Assembly (NCBI GenBank): GCA_018969565.1
Contig: JAGWYC010000149.1
Coordinates: 1 to 5,076 of the forward strand
DNA length: 5,076 nucleotides
Reading direction: 5' to 3'
From: Bacteroidota bacterium
GTDB lineage: Bacteria > Bacteroidota > Bacteroidia > NS11-12g > UBA955
The translations under genes were made by a program, and so were the position numbers. The notes under the pieces are model-generated. The model did not search any database, was not told the origin of the DNA, and saw only the letters and a program-made list of their open reading frames with translations. Shown here piece after piece: positions 1 to 5,076 of the stretch; within the stretch, counting starts at the first letter, position 1; each line of letters starts with the position of its first letter.

Positions 1-1467
1 CGCATCAGCCAGGGTGGGAAGACGCCTCCACGACCTATGCCCGCTAAACCAAAGCCCGCAGATGGCAACGGGGAGGAAGAGGAGCAGAAAAAGCCTAAAA
101 AGATGAATCCGGTGGTGAAAACCGTAGGTGGGTTCATCATGATGCTGAAGAACGGAAGCATCAACTATACTACACGCAGAGGAACCGTACTGCCGGGCTT
201 TGCCTATAAACCGGAGTATTTTGGAAACAACTTCAGCAATAATGCACCGGGGCTTCCCTTCATACTCGGTATTCAGGACGAACAGTTGCGCTATCGCCTC
301 TCCAGTGAAGGGGCGCTCAGCGCAGACCGCAGGCTGGCGACGCCCTATACGCAGGCGCTGAGCCGCAACCTGCAGGGTAATTTCACCCTGGAGCCCATCA
401 GCGGCTTCCGGGTACAGTTGGACTTTGACAAACAGGAAACCCGCAACCTTTCCAGCCTGTTCAAGTGGAATGATACGGCCTGGGTGGATCAGGGCCTGAC
501 CGAGAATGGAGGCTATTCCGTGACCAGCATCTTCTGGCGAACTGCCTTCAAGAAAGATGATGCCAAATACGTGAGTCCGGTATTCCAGCAATTTCTGTCT
601 AACCGCTTCACGGCAGCGCAGCGCCTCCAGTTTCAGGATGAGCGTATGCCGGTGAAAAATACTGACCCCAACACCGGTTTCCCACTTGGGTACAGCAAAG
701 TGTCGCAGGATGTGTTGATTCAATCTTTCTTCAGTGCTTACCGGGGTTCAGATGTGGGACGCGATCCGCTGGGGAACTTCCCGCGTATCCCGCTTCCTTC
801 CTGGAGTATCAACTTCAACGGACTCAGCAAGATTAAGGCGGTAAAGGAAATCTTCACCAACATCACCATCCAGCATCGCTACCAGGGCCGTTACCAGATT
901 TCTTCTTATAACAGGAACCTCGGTTACAGCCAGTTCCAGCAAATCCAGAACAAGGAAGATTTTGTGTCCCGCTACCAGATCAACGATGTGACCATCACAG
1001 AAACCTTTGCACCCCTTTTGGGTATTCAGGTAAGCACCAAGAACAACTGGACCTTCAATGTGGATTACAAGAAGAGCCGCACGGTGCGTTTGATGGTAGC
1101 GCAGTTTAACGTTACCGAGTTGCGTACGGAAGAGTTCCAGTTCCGCGCCGGATACAGGGTTTCCGGGTTGATTCTGCCATTCCGCTATCGCGGGAAACGG
1201 GCCATGCTGGAAAACGACCTTCGATTTGACATGACTATGAGCATCCAGGACAATAAAACCATCCTGCGCAAGATTGACAACAACCTGAACCAACCCACTT
1301 CAGGGGCCAAGCTGGTGTTGATCAATCCAATGCTCAATTATCAGGTGAACCAGAAAATCAATCTGCAGGCCTTCTATACCAGAAGGGTGAACAAGCCGGT
1401 GGTAACTACTTCATTCCCGACGGCGATTACCGACTTCGGGCTGAAACTTCAGTACACCATTCAGTAA
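1..1467 (+). CDS. sprA: SprA, T9SS outer-membrane translocon, C-terminal fragment (5' end outside window)
   Basis: This is the C-terminal 488 residues of SprA, the very large (about 2,400-residue) outer-membrane beta-barrel that forms the protein-conducting channel of the type IX secretion system and is needed for gliding in Flavobacterium. The frame is open to the left edge, so the ATG at 37 is internal and not the start. What I see is a long run of alternating polar/aromatic beta-strand segments (for example RYQGRYQISSYNRNLGYS), a characteristic PRIPLPSWSINFNGLSKIK stretch near fragment residues 260-280, and the closing strand TDFGLKLQYTIQ, typical of the SprA C-terminus. Fragment residues 7-35 form a Pro/Lys/Glu-rich low-complexity segment, probably a loop outside the membrane. 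No catalytic residues are expected. The next gene downstream is on the opposite strand, so sprA ends its transcription unit here. Family assignment rests on recalled similarity and is strong; the fragment shows no frameshift. Confidence 0.93.
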   Translation, partial: RISQGGKTPPRPMPAKPKPADGNGEEEEQKKPKKMNPVVKTVGGFIMMLKNGSINYTTRRGTVLPGFAYKPEYFGNNFSNNAPGLPFILGIQDEQLRYRLSSEGALSADRRLATPYTQALSRNLQGNFTLEPISGFRVQLDFDKQETRNLSSLFKWNDTAWVDQGLTENGGYSVTSIFWRTAFKKDDAKYVSPVFQQFLSNRFTAAQRLQFQDERMPVKNTDPNTGFPLGYSKVSQDVLIQSFFSAYRGSDVGRDPLGNFPRIPLPSWSINFNGLSKIKAVKEIFTNITIQHRYQGRYQISSYNRNLGYSQFQQIQNKEDFVSRYQINDVTITETFAPLLGIQVSTKNNWTFNVDYKKSRTVRLMVAQFNVTELRTEEFQFRAGYRVSGLILPFRYRGKRAMLENDLRFDMTMSIQDNKTILRKIDNNLNQPTSGAKLVLINPMLNYQVNQKINLQAFYTRRVNKPVVTTSFPTAITDFGLKLQYTIQ

Positions 1468-1492
1468 AGCACCTTCCTGAATTTGTGGGCAG

Positions 1493-1612
1493 TCAGAAGC
1501 CGCAATTGCAGCCGGAACGGGTGGATTTATGGCCCGTGCCTTTTCTGGCGCCGCAACTGCCGAGCGAGATGATACAACAGGCCGCAAGGAACAAAAAGCT
1601 GAATCGCTTCAT
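1493..1612 (-). CDS. Very small lipoprotein (39 aa), function unknown
   Basis: A short gene predicted to encode a membrane-anchored lipoprotein. The product starts MKRFSFLFL: a basic n-region followed by a hydrophobic core (residues 4-17), then the lipobox LGSC at 17-20, with Cys20 as the likely lipidated residue. The mature peptide would be only 20 residues, basic (Arg, Lys and His, no Asp or Glu), ending with a CNC motif at residues 35-37 before Gly-Phe. It lacks the acidic residues after the lipid cysteine that act as a surface-export signal in Bacteroidota, so a periplasm-facing location is inferred. The ATG at 1612 lies 4 nt after a perfect -7 box (TATCTTTG), which strongly supports both gene and start. 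An earlier LAAC at 9-12 would leave too short a signal peptide. It is divergent from dedA and tail-to-tail with sprA (25-bp gap). I do not recognise the family. Promoter, signal peptide and lipobox together make chance unlikely, but there is no homology evidence. Confidence 0.74.
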   Translation of the reverse strand: MKRFSFLFLAACCIISLGSCGARKGTGHKSTRSGCNCGF

Positions 1613-1616
1613 AAGG

Positions 1617-1624
1617 CAAAGATA
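1617..1624 (-). promoter_or_regulatory. Bacteroidota -7 promoter box for the small lipoprotein gene
   Basis: On the minus strand this reads TATCTTTG, a perfect match to the TAnnTTTG -7 consensus used by the Bacteroidota primary sigma factor. Only 4 nt (CCTT) separate it from the ATG at 1612, so transcription would begin at or next to the start codon. No TTTG or TTG is seen about 19 nt upstream, but the -33 element is often weak in this phylum. Confidence 0.66.
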
Positions 1625-1655
1625 ATTAGCTGTCAGCGCATTGCCTTGTCCGCCT

Positions 1656-1663
1656 TAAATTTG
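1656..1663 (+). promoter_or_regulatory. Bacteroidota -7 promoter box for dedA-aroE
   Basis: TAAATTTG matches the TAnnTTTG consensus exactly and ends 7 nt before the dedA ATG at 1671. The implied 5' leader is only a few nucleotides. A TTG occurs at 1641-1643 but is only 12 nt away, too close for a standard -33 element. The box faces away from the one at 1617-1624, with 31 bp between the two. Confidence 0.63.
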
Positions 1664-1670
1664 CCCGTAC

Positions 1671-2324
1671 ATGGTATTGCTGAACGTATTTGCCGACCTG
1701 CTGCATTTCCTTACCCATCTGAACGAATATCTGCATGGCTGGATGCAGGATTACGGAAATTGGCTCTATGGAATTTTATTCCTGATTGTTTTTGTGGAAA
1801 CAGGCCTCGTGGTGATGCCACTCCTGCCCGGTGATTCATTGTTGTTTGCTGCCGGCGCACTGGCTGCAGATCCGGCCAATAATTTCAGTCTGGCCATCCT
1901 CATTCCGCTGCTGATTTTGGCGGCACTGCTGGGAGATAATACCAATTACCTGATAGGCAGCAGGGTAGGGGTACGCATATTCGACCTGAAGTGGCGTTTG
2001 TTGAAGCGGGAATACCTGGAAAGAACCCATGCCTTTTATGAAAAACACGGCGGCCGTACCCTGATCATGGCCCGCTTTGTACCCATCATCCGCACCTTTG
2101 CACCCTTTGCCGCAGGCTTGGGCACCATGAGTTACCGCAAGTTTCTGAGCTTTTGCATTGCCGGTGCTGTGCTTTGGGTGTGCAGCATCAGCACGGCCGG
2201 GTATCTGTTGGGCACGCATCCCTGGGTGAAAGAACATTTTGAACTGGTGGTGTTCGGCATCATAGGCATTTCCCTGTTGCCTATCCTGATTGGATATCTG
2301 AAGAACAAATTCAGCCGCGCATGA
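1671..2324 (+). CDS. dedA: DedA family membrane protein
   Basis: A 217-residue integral inner-membrane protein of the DedA (SNARE-associated/VTT) superfamily. Members act in membrane homeostasis and several flip undecaprenyl phosphate or phospholipids; the substrate here is not known. Seen directly: hydrophobic N-terminal half with FVETGLVVMPLLPGDSLLF (41-59), GDNTNYLIG (88-96), the family signature FYEKHGGRTLIMARFVPIIR (122-141) followed by FAPFAAGLGTMSYRKF (143-158), and two hydrophobic C-terminal segments (about 160-182 and 191-210). The four charged residues known to be essential in E. coli YqjA have equivalents with the same spacing: Glu43 and Asp55, Arg129 and Arg135. The sequence resembles E. 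coli DedA itself more than YqjA or YghB, and the N-terminus aligns with it, supporting the ATG at 1671. A -7 box ends 7 nt upstream. The stop overlaps the aroE start (ATGA, 2321-2324), so the two genes are probably co-transcribed and translationally coupled. Length is normal for the family. Confidence 0.93.
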   Translation: MVLLNVFADLLHFLTHLNEYLHGWMQDYGNWLYGILFLIVFVETGLVVMPLLPGDSLLFAAGALAADPANNFSLAILIPLLILAALLGDNTNYLIGSRVGVRIFDLKWRLLKREYLERTHAFYEKHGGRTLIMARFVPIIRTFAPFAAGLGTMSYRKFLSFCIAGAVLWVCSISTAGYLLGTHPWVKEHFELVVFGIIGISLLPILIGYLKNKFSRA

Positions 2325-3064
2325 AGCAGCTGGGCCTGGTCGGGTACCCGCTGGGTCATTCGCGCTCGCCTAAATTGTTCCGGCAGTTCTTCGCACGTGA
2401 CCATGCCGAAGGCTGGGATTACCGGCTGTTTCCCATGGAAGATATTTCCGGTTTGCGCGGTTGGTTAATGGACAATCCGGATGTAATCGGCCTGAATGTT
2501 ACCATCCCGCATAAAGAAACGGTGATACCTCATCTGGATGAACTCGATGATGCAGCAAGGAAAACAGGGGCGGTGAACTGTGTTAAAATCAGCAGAAATC
2601 CCACGCTGCAACTTAAAGGGTATAATACCGACGTGCCGGGGTTTGCGCGCATGCTGGATGCTCATCTTCAGGGGAGAAAAATCACCGCACTCGTTTTAGG
2701 CAACGGGGGCGCATCCAAAGCCGTGCAATATGTGCTGCGCATGAGGGAAATTCCCTTTAAAACAGTAAGCCGATACAAAGGCAACGCAGATTTGGTTTAT
2801 GAAGAAGTGGATGCGGAAATAGTGCAGCAGCATCATTTAATCATCAATACCACACCGCTTGGAATGCAGGGTGTTTACGAGGGAATGGCCCCGAATTTAC
2901 CCTATTGGTATCTCAGTGCGGAGCATATTTGCCTGGACCTGGTGTACAATCCGGAGTTTACACCATTTATGGAATTAAGTGCTCTGCAGGATGCCCGTGT
3001 TGAAAACGGCATGAGCATGCTTCGTGCGCAGGCTGAGGCTGCCTGGAAGATTTTCCGGGAATAA
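2321..3064 (+). CDS. aroE: Shikimate dehydrogenase (NADP+)
   Basis: AroE reduces 3-dehydroshikimate to shikimate with NADPH, the fourth step of the shikimate pathway to aromatic amino acids, in the cytoplasm. The 247-residue product has all the landmarks. GYPLGHSRSP (8-17) contains the shikimate-binding Ser14 and Ser16. NVTIPHKE (59-66) carries catalytic Lys65. GAVN (83-86) and NTDVPGF (102-108) include the catalytic partner Asp104. The Rossmann loop is GNGGAS (127-132). Arg151 in TVSR is likely to recognise the NADP 2'-phosphate. NTTPLGM lies at 176-182 and LDLVYNP at 205-211. Gln237 near the C-terminus is the conserved substrate-binding residue. At 247 residues it is shorter than the usual 270-290 but normal for Bacteroidota. 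The start overlaps the dedA stop by 4 bp, so it is probably expressed from the dedA promoter. Its end lies 13 bp from the convergent fabD stop. No key residue is missing. Confidence 0.96.
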   Translation: MKQLGLVGYPLGHSRSPKLFRQFFARDHAEGWDYRLFPMEDISGLRGWLMDNPDVIGLNVTIPHKETVIPHLDELDDAARKTGAVNCVKISRNPTLQLKGYNTDVPGFARMLDAHLQGRKITALVLGNGGASKAVQYVLRMREIPFKTVSRYKGNADLVYEEVDAEIVQQHHLIINTTPLGMQGVYEGMAPNLPYWYLSAEHICLDLVYNPEFTPFMELSALQDARVENGMSMLRAQAEAAWKIFRE

Positions 3065-3077
3065 AGAAGCAGAAGTA

Positions 3078-3974
3078 TTACCCTTCCTGCGCGGTGAGTC
3101 CGCCGGTTTCGGCTTCCGGTGTAATTTTCTTCACCAAACCCTGCAATACTTTTCCGGGACCGGCTTCAATAAAGCGATGGGCACCGTCGTTCCACATGGC
3201 CTGAACACTTTGGGTCCAGCGCACGGGGGCGGTGAGTTGTTCCACCAGATGTTTTCGGATGGCTTCCTTATCGGTAACGGCGTAGGCGGTTACGTTCTGA
3301 TAAACCGGACAAACCGGGTCGTTAAAGTTTGTGGCGGCAATAGCGGAGGCCAGCTTTTCACGGGCAGGTTCCATCAGCGGGGAGTGGAAGGCGCCGCCCA
3401 CAGGCAGGATGAGTGCGCGCTTGGCACCGGCGGCTTTGAGTTGTTCGCAGGCGGCCTGAACGGCTTCTACCGCGCCGCTGATCACCAGTTGTCCTGGGCA
3501 ATTATAGTTGGCAGGAACAACCACACCGGAGATACCGGCGCAGATTTCTTCCACCTTTTGATCGTCGAGGCCCAGCACGGCGGCCATAGTTCCCGGAACC
3601 TGTTCGCAGGCTTCCTGCATGCCTTCGGCGCGGGCTGCAACCAGACGCAGTGCATCTTCAAAACGCAATGTCTTGTTGGCCACCAGTGCGCTGAACTCAC
3701 CCAGGCTGTGTCCTGCCACCATATCAGGATGAAAACCTTCACCCATCACCATCACCTGAATAACAGAATGCAGGAAGATGGCCGGCTGGGTTACGCGTGT
3801 CTGGCGCAGGCCCTCGTCTGTTCCTGAGAACATTTCATCGGTAATGCGAAATCCAAGAATCTCGTTGGCTTGTTCGAAGAGGTCGCGTGCAGAGGCATGC
3901 TGGTCGTACAAGTCTTTACCCATGCCCACAAACTGTGAGCCTTGTCCCGGAAATACAAATGCGGTTTTCATCAT
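3078..3974 (-). CDS. fabD: Malonyl-CoA:acyl carrier protein transacylase
   Basis: FabD transfers malonyl from CoA to acyl carrier protein, supplying the extender unit for type II fatty acid synthesis in the cytoplasm. The 298-residue product is full length for the family. Landmarks: FPGQGSQ (8-14) with oxyanion-hole Gln11; TQPA (62-65) with Gln63; GHSLGEFSA (88-96) with nucleophile Ser90; Arg115, the malonyl-carboxylate-binding arginine; the GAFHSPLM segment (194-201) with catalytic His197; Gln246 in EQLTAPVRW, matching E. coli Gln250; and GPGKVLQGL near the C-terminus. Two ATG codons are adjacent at the start (3974 and 3971) and either could be used; the first is given. A perfect -7 box (TAATTTTG) ends 10 nt upstream, and a strong terminator isolates the gene from the secreted-protein gene upstream, so it is probably transcribed alone. 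It is not in the fabH/fabG/acpP cluster seen in many other bacteria. It converges with aroE across 13 bp and no terminator is visible after it. Confidence 0.96.
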   Translation of the reverse strand: MMKTAFVFPGQGSQFVGMGKDLYDQHASARDLFEQANEILGFRITDEMFSGTDEGLRQTRVTQPAIFLHSVIQVMVMGEGFHPDMVAGHSLGEFSALVANKTLRFEDALRLVAARAEGMQEACEQVPGTMAAVLGLDDQKVEEICAGISGVVVPANYNCPGQLVISGAVEAVQAACEQLKAAGAKRALILPVGGAFHSPLMEPAREKLASAIAATNFNDPVCPVYQNVTAYAVTDKEAIRKHLVEQLTAPVRWTQSVQAMWNDGAHRFIEAGPGKVLQGLVKKITPEAETGGLTAQEG

Positions 3975-3984
3975 GATGCAACGG

Positions 3985-3992
3985 CAAAATTA
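3985..3992 (-). promoter_or_regulatory. Bacteroidota -7 promoter box for fabD
   Basis: On the minus strand this reads TAATTTTG, an exact TAnnTTTG match, 10 nt before the first fabD ATG. Nineteen nt upstream lies TTTCTG (minus strand, 4017-4012), a possible degenerate -33 element. The predicted 5' leader is only about 6-8 nt. The box sits 34 bp downstream of the terminator hairpin, leaving just enough room for a complete promoter. Confidence 0.63.
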
Positions 3993-4026
3993 CCCTTTCC
4001 GCCTTTAAATGCAGAAACGCCCGTAA

Positions 4027-4062
4027 AAACAAAAGAGCCACCCGAAGGTGGCTCTTTTGTTT
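4027..4062 (-). terminator. Rho-independent-type terminator after the T9SS cargo gene
   Basis: A perfect 16-bp inverted repeat (arms 4027-4042 and 4047-4062) encloses a 4-nt loop. On the minus strand the loop reads TTCG closed by C and G, the very stable cUUCGg tetraloop, and the right arm runs into a T-rich stretch (TTTTGTTTTTA). It lies 25 bp beyond the stop of the minus-strand gene at 4088. The symmetrical A and T tracts would also allow termination on the plus strand, but no plus-strand gene ends here. Confidence 0.9.
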
Positions 4063-4087
4063 ATGTTGTATCAGCGTACGCCGGTAC

Positions 4088-4939
4088 TTATTTAACCAGC
4101 GTGATTTTTCCGCTTACCAAACCTGCGGGCGTTTCAATACGATACAGGTATATGCCATTTTCCAGGGCACTCAGGTCGGCGGTGGAAGCACCGGCGGGAA
4201 TGCTCAGCACTTTGCGTCCGTTCAGGTCGAACAGTTCAGTACGACCTGACTGCTGGTAACCGCTGATGAATACCTTGCCATTGCTGGGATTGGGGTAGAG
4301 GTGGTGTTTCAGTGCAGGAACATCGGCAGCAACATCGGCGGGATAAGCAGAAAAACCGATGTCGTCAATGAGCATCTTCGACTTGAGGAAAGAAGTGGCA
4401 TCGCCGCCCATCACAATAGTAACTACTGCGGTATCAGGCGTGCGGCTGTCATAGTATTGGAAGTCTTCCTGAATCAGTGTGTAGGCACTTACCTTGGAAC
4501 CGCTGACCCAATTCAGATCGGCGATTAGGTTATCGGTGCTGTCCGTATTCCCTTTATACAGTTCAACAACCACGATGGCAGAATCGGTGCCGACAGGCAT
4601 TCCTTTGTAATAAAAGCGAACACCGGCAGGGCGGTTGTTCAGGGTGAATTTTGCGGTTAACAGGCCGGGAAGGGTATCACCTGCAATCACAAAATAAGAA
4701 GGATTCAACTGGGCTGCGTATTTGCCCCAGTGGGCATCCTTGCTTTTTACACAATTGGCAGAGTCGCCGCCAAATTCTGCAAGCAGGTTGAGGCTGGTCC
4801 AGGCATTAGGCGTTTCAAGACGGTTGAGCTTGGTCCAGTTTTCAAATCCGCCGTTGACAATCTGTGCCTGAGATTGCTGTGCTGCGCCAAGGCTCATAAA
4901 GAACAAGGCGGCTGTCTGAATGGTACTTTTCAGTTTCAT
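4088..4939 (-). CDS. Secreted protein with T9SS type A C-terminal sorting domain
   Basis: A 283-residue protein predicted to be exported by Sec and then across the outer membrane by the type IX system. Residues 1-25 are a signal peptide (Lys2 and Lys4, hydrophobic 10-20, cleavage probably after SQA at 23-25). Residues 26-200 form one predicted beta-rich domain beginning NGGFENW (29-35), with PNAWTS (44-49), FYYKG (109-113) and ending in IDDIGF (191-196). This layout resembles the jelly-roll, carbohydrate-binding-like N-terminal domains common in secreted Bacteroidota proteins, and the PCMD-type proteins in particular, but no ligand can be named. After a short linker, residues 214-283 are the sorting domain: LYPNPSNG at the start, ELFDLNGRKVL in the middle, NGIYLYRIE, then the final SGKITLVK. 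The sorting domain is normally cleaved and the cargo released or attached to the surface. The function of the mature part is unknown. A terminator follows directly, so the gene stands alone. Confidence 0.92.
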   Translation of the reverse strand: MKLKSTIQTAALFFMSLGAAQQSQAQIVNGGFENWTKLNRLETPNAWTSLNLLAEFGGDSANCVKSKDAHWGKYAAQLNPSYFVIAGDTLPGLLTAKFTLNNRPAGVRFYYKGMPVGTDSAIVVVELYKGNTDSTDNLIADLNWVSGSKVSAYTLIQEDFQYYDSRTPDTAVVTIVMGGDATSFLKSKMLIDDIGFSAYPADVAADVPALKHHLYPNPSNGKVFISGYQQSGRTELFDLNGRKVLSIPAGASTADLSALENGIYLYRIETPAGLVSGKITLVK

Positions 4940-5022
4940 GTTATAGGGGTTTGTTTTATTAGTGTGTTGTGTTCAGGAATGCTTAATAATTGGAAATATT
5001 CAGGTAATGTGGGCCATATGCA

Positions 5023-5030
5023 CAAAATTA
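5023..5030 (-). promoter_or_regulatory. Candidate -7 promoter box for the T9SS cargo gene
   Basis: On the minus strand this reads TAATTTTG, identical to the fabD box and an exact TAnnTTTG match. It would give an untranslated leader of roughly 80 nt before the ATG at 4939, unlike the very short leaders of the other genes here. No convincing -33 element is seen. The rest of 4940-5076 is AT-rich and holds nothing else I can support. Confidence 0.48.
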
Positions 5031-5076
5031 GTGCCGAAAGTGCAGTGTCATGTTTGATATTCCTTGAATGTATCTT

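Noticed and set aside
748..1293. Minus-strand open frame of 181 codons inside sprA
   Set aside because: It is antisense to clear SprA sequence, with no promoter box or recognisable domain.
1514..1540. Hairpin (ACGGG/CCCGT core, 11-nt loop) followed by TTTTCT, a possible sprA terminator
   Set aside because: The stem is short with a mismatch and it lies within the lipoprotein coding sequence, so it is more simply explained as coding sequence; it could still act weakly.
1278..1624. Plus-strand frame open across the sprA end and the intergenic region
   Set aside because: It has no ATG, lies out of frame inside sprA and then antisense to the lipoprotein gene, which accounts for its openness.
1529..1834. 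Plus-strand open frame of 101 codons
   Set aside because: It overlaps the start half of dedA in another frame and lies antisense to the lipoprotein gene; the product has no recognisable features and no promoter box precedes it.
3102..3113. Small GC-rich inverted repeat near the fabD 3' end
   Set aside because: Only 4 bp of stem, inside coding sequence and without a T tract, so not a terminator.
3024..3827. Plus-strand open frame of 267 codons
   Set aside because: It runs antisense to fabD, whose catalytic residues are all intact; the translation is rich in Gly, His and Cys as expected for a shadow of a coding strand.
5002..5017. Five-codon minus-strand reading frame right after the cargo-gene -7 box
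   Set aside because: A possible upstream ORF (Met-Ala-His-Ile-Thr), but so short that chance is the best explanation; no attenuator-like pairing is seen after it.
4979..5076. Plus-strand ATG frame open to the right edge (32 codons)
   Set aside because: No promoter box precedes it, it overlaps the putative cargo-gene promoter, and the residues suggest no domain or signal peptide; too short to support.

Overview
The window comes from a member of the Bacteroidota, probably a Chitinophaga/Sphingobacteria/Flavobacteria-type lineage. Three things point there: the C-terminal part of a SprA protein, the outer-membrane translocon of the type IX secretion system (T9SS); a secreted protein ending in a type A T9SS sorting domain; and repeated TAnnTTTG boxes, the Bacteroidota -7 promoter element, just upstream of genes with no clear Shine-Dalgarno sequence. 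The window looks like ordinary chromosome. I see no insertion sequence, phage gene, tRNA, rRNA or CRISPR array. The species cannot be named from this sequence.

Layout: (1) 1-1467 (+) is the last fifth or so of sprA, cut by the left edge. (2) 1493-1612 (-) is a 39-codon gene for a very small lipoprotein, easily missed because it is so short; it meets sprA tail to tail. (3) 1613-1670 is a 58-bp divergent promoter region with a -7 box on each strand. (4) 1671-2324 (+) is dedA, an integral membrane protein, overlapping by 4 bp (ATGA) with (5) 2321-3064 (+), aroE, shikimate dehydrogenase. (6) 3078-3974 (-) is fabD, malonyl-CoA:ACP transacylase, convergent with aroE across 13 bp. (7) 4027-4062 is a perfect 16-bp-stem terminator for (8) 4088-4939 (-), a secreted protein with a signal peptide and a T9SS sorting tail. 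(9) 4940-5076 is its upstream region, with one good -7 box. No stretch over 300 bases lacks a gene.

How the genes relate: SprA is the channel through which proteins with C-terminal sorting domains, such as the 4088-4939 product, cross the outer membrane. Both occur in most T9SS organisms, so their closeness need not be a dedicated system. dedA and aroE are probably co-transcribed, but no functional link is evident. fabD is a housekeeping fatty-acid gene that appears to have its own promoter. The least expected observations are the small lipoprotein gene, its back-to-back promoter with dedA, and -7 boxes only 4 to 10 nt from three start codons, which implies leaderless or nearly leaderless mRNAs. 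I found no evidence of an undescribed multi-gene system.
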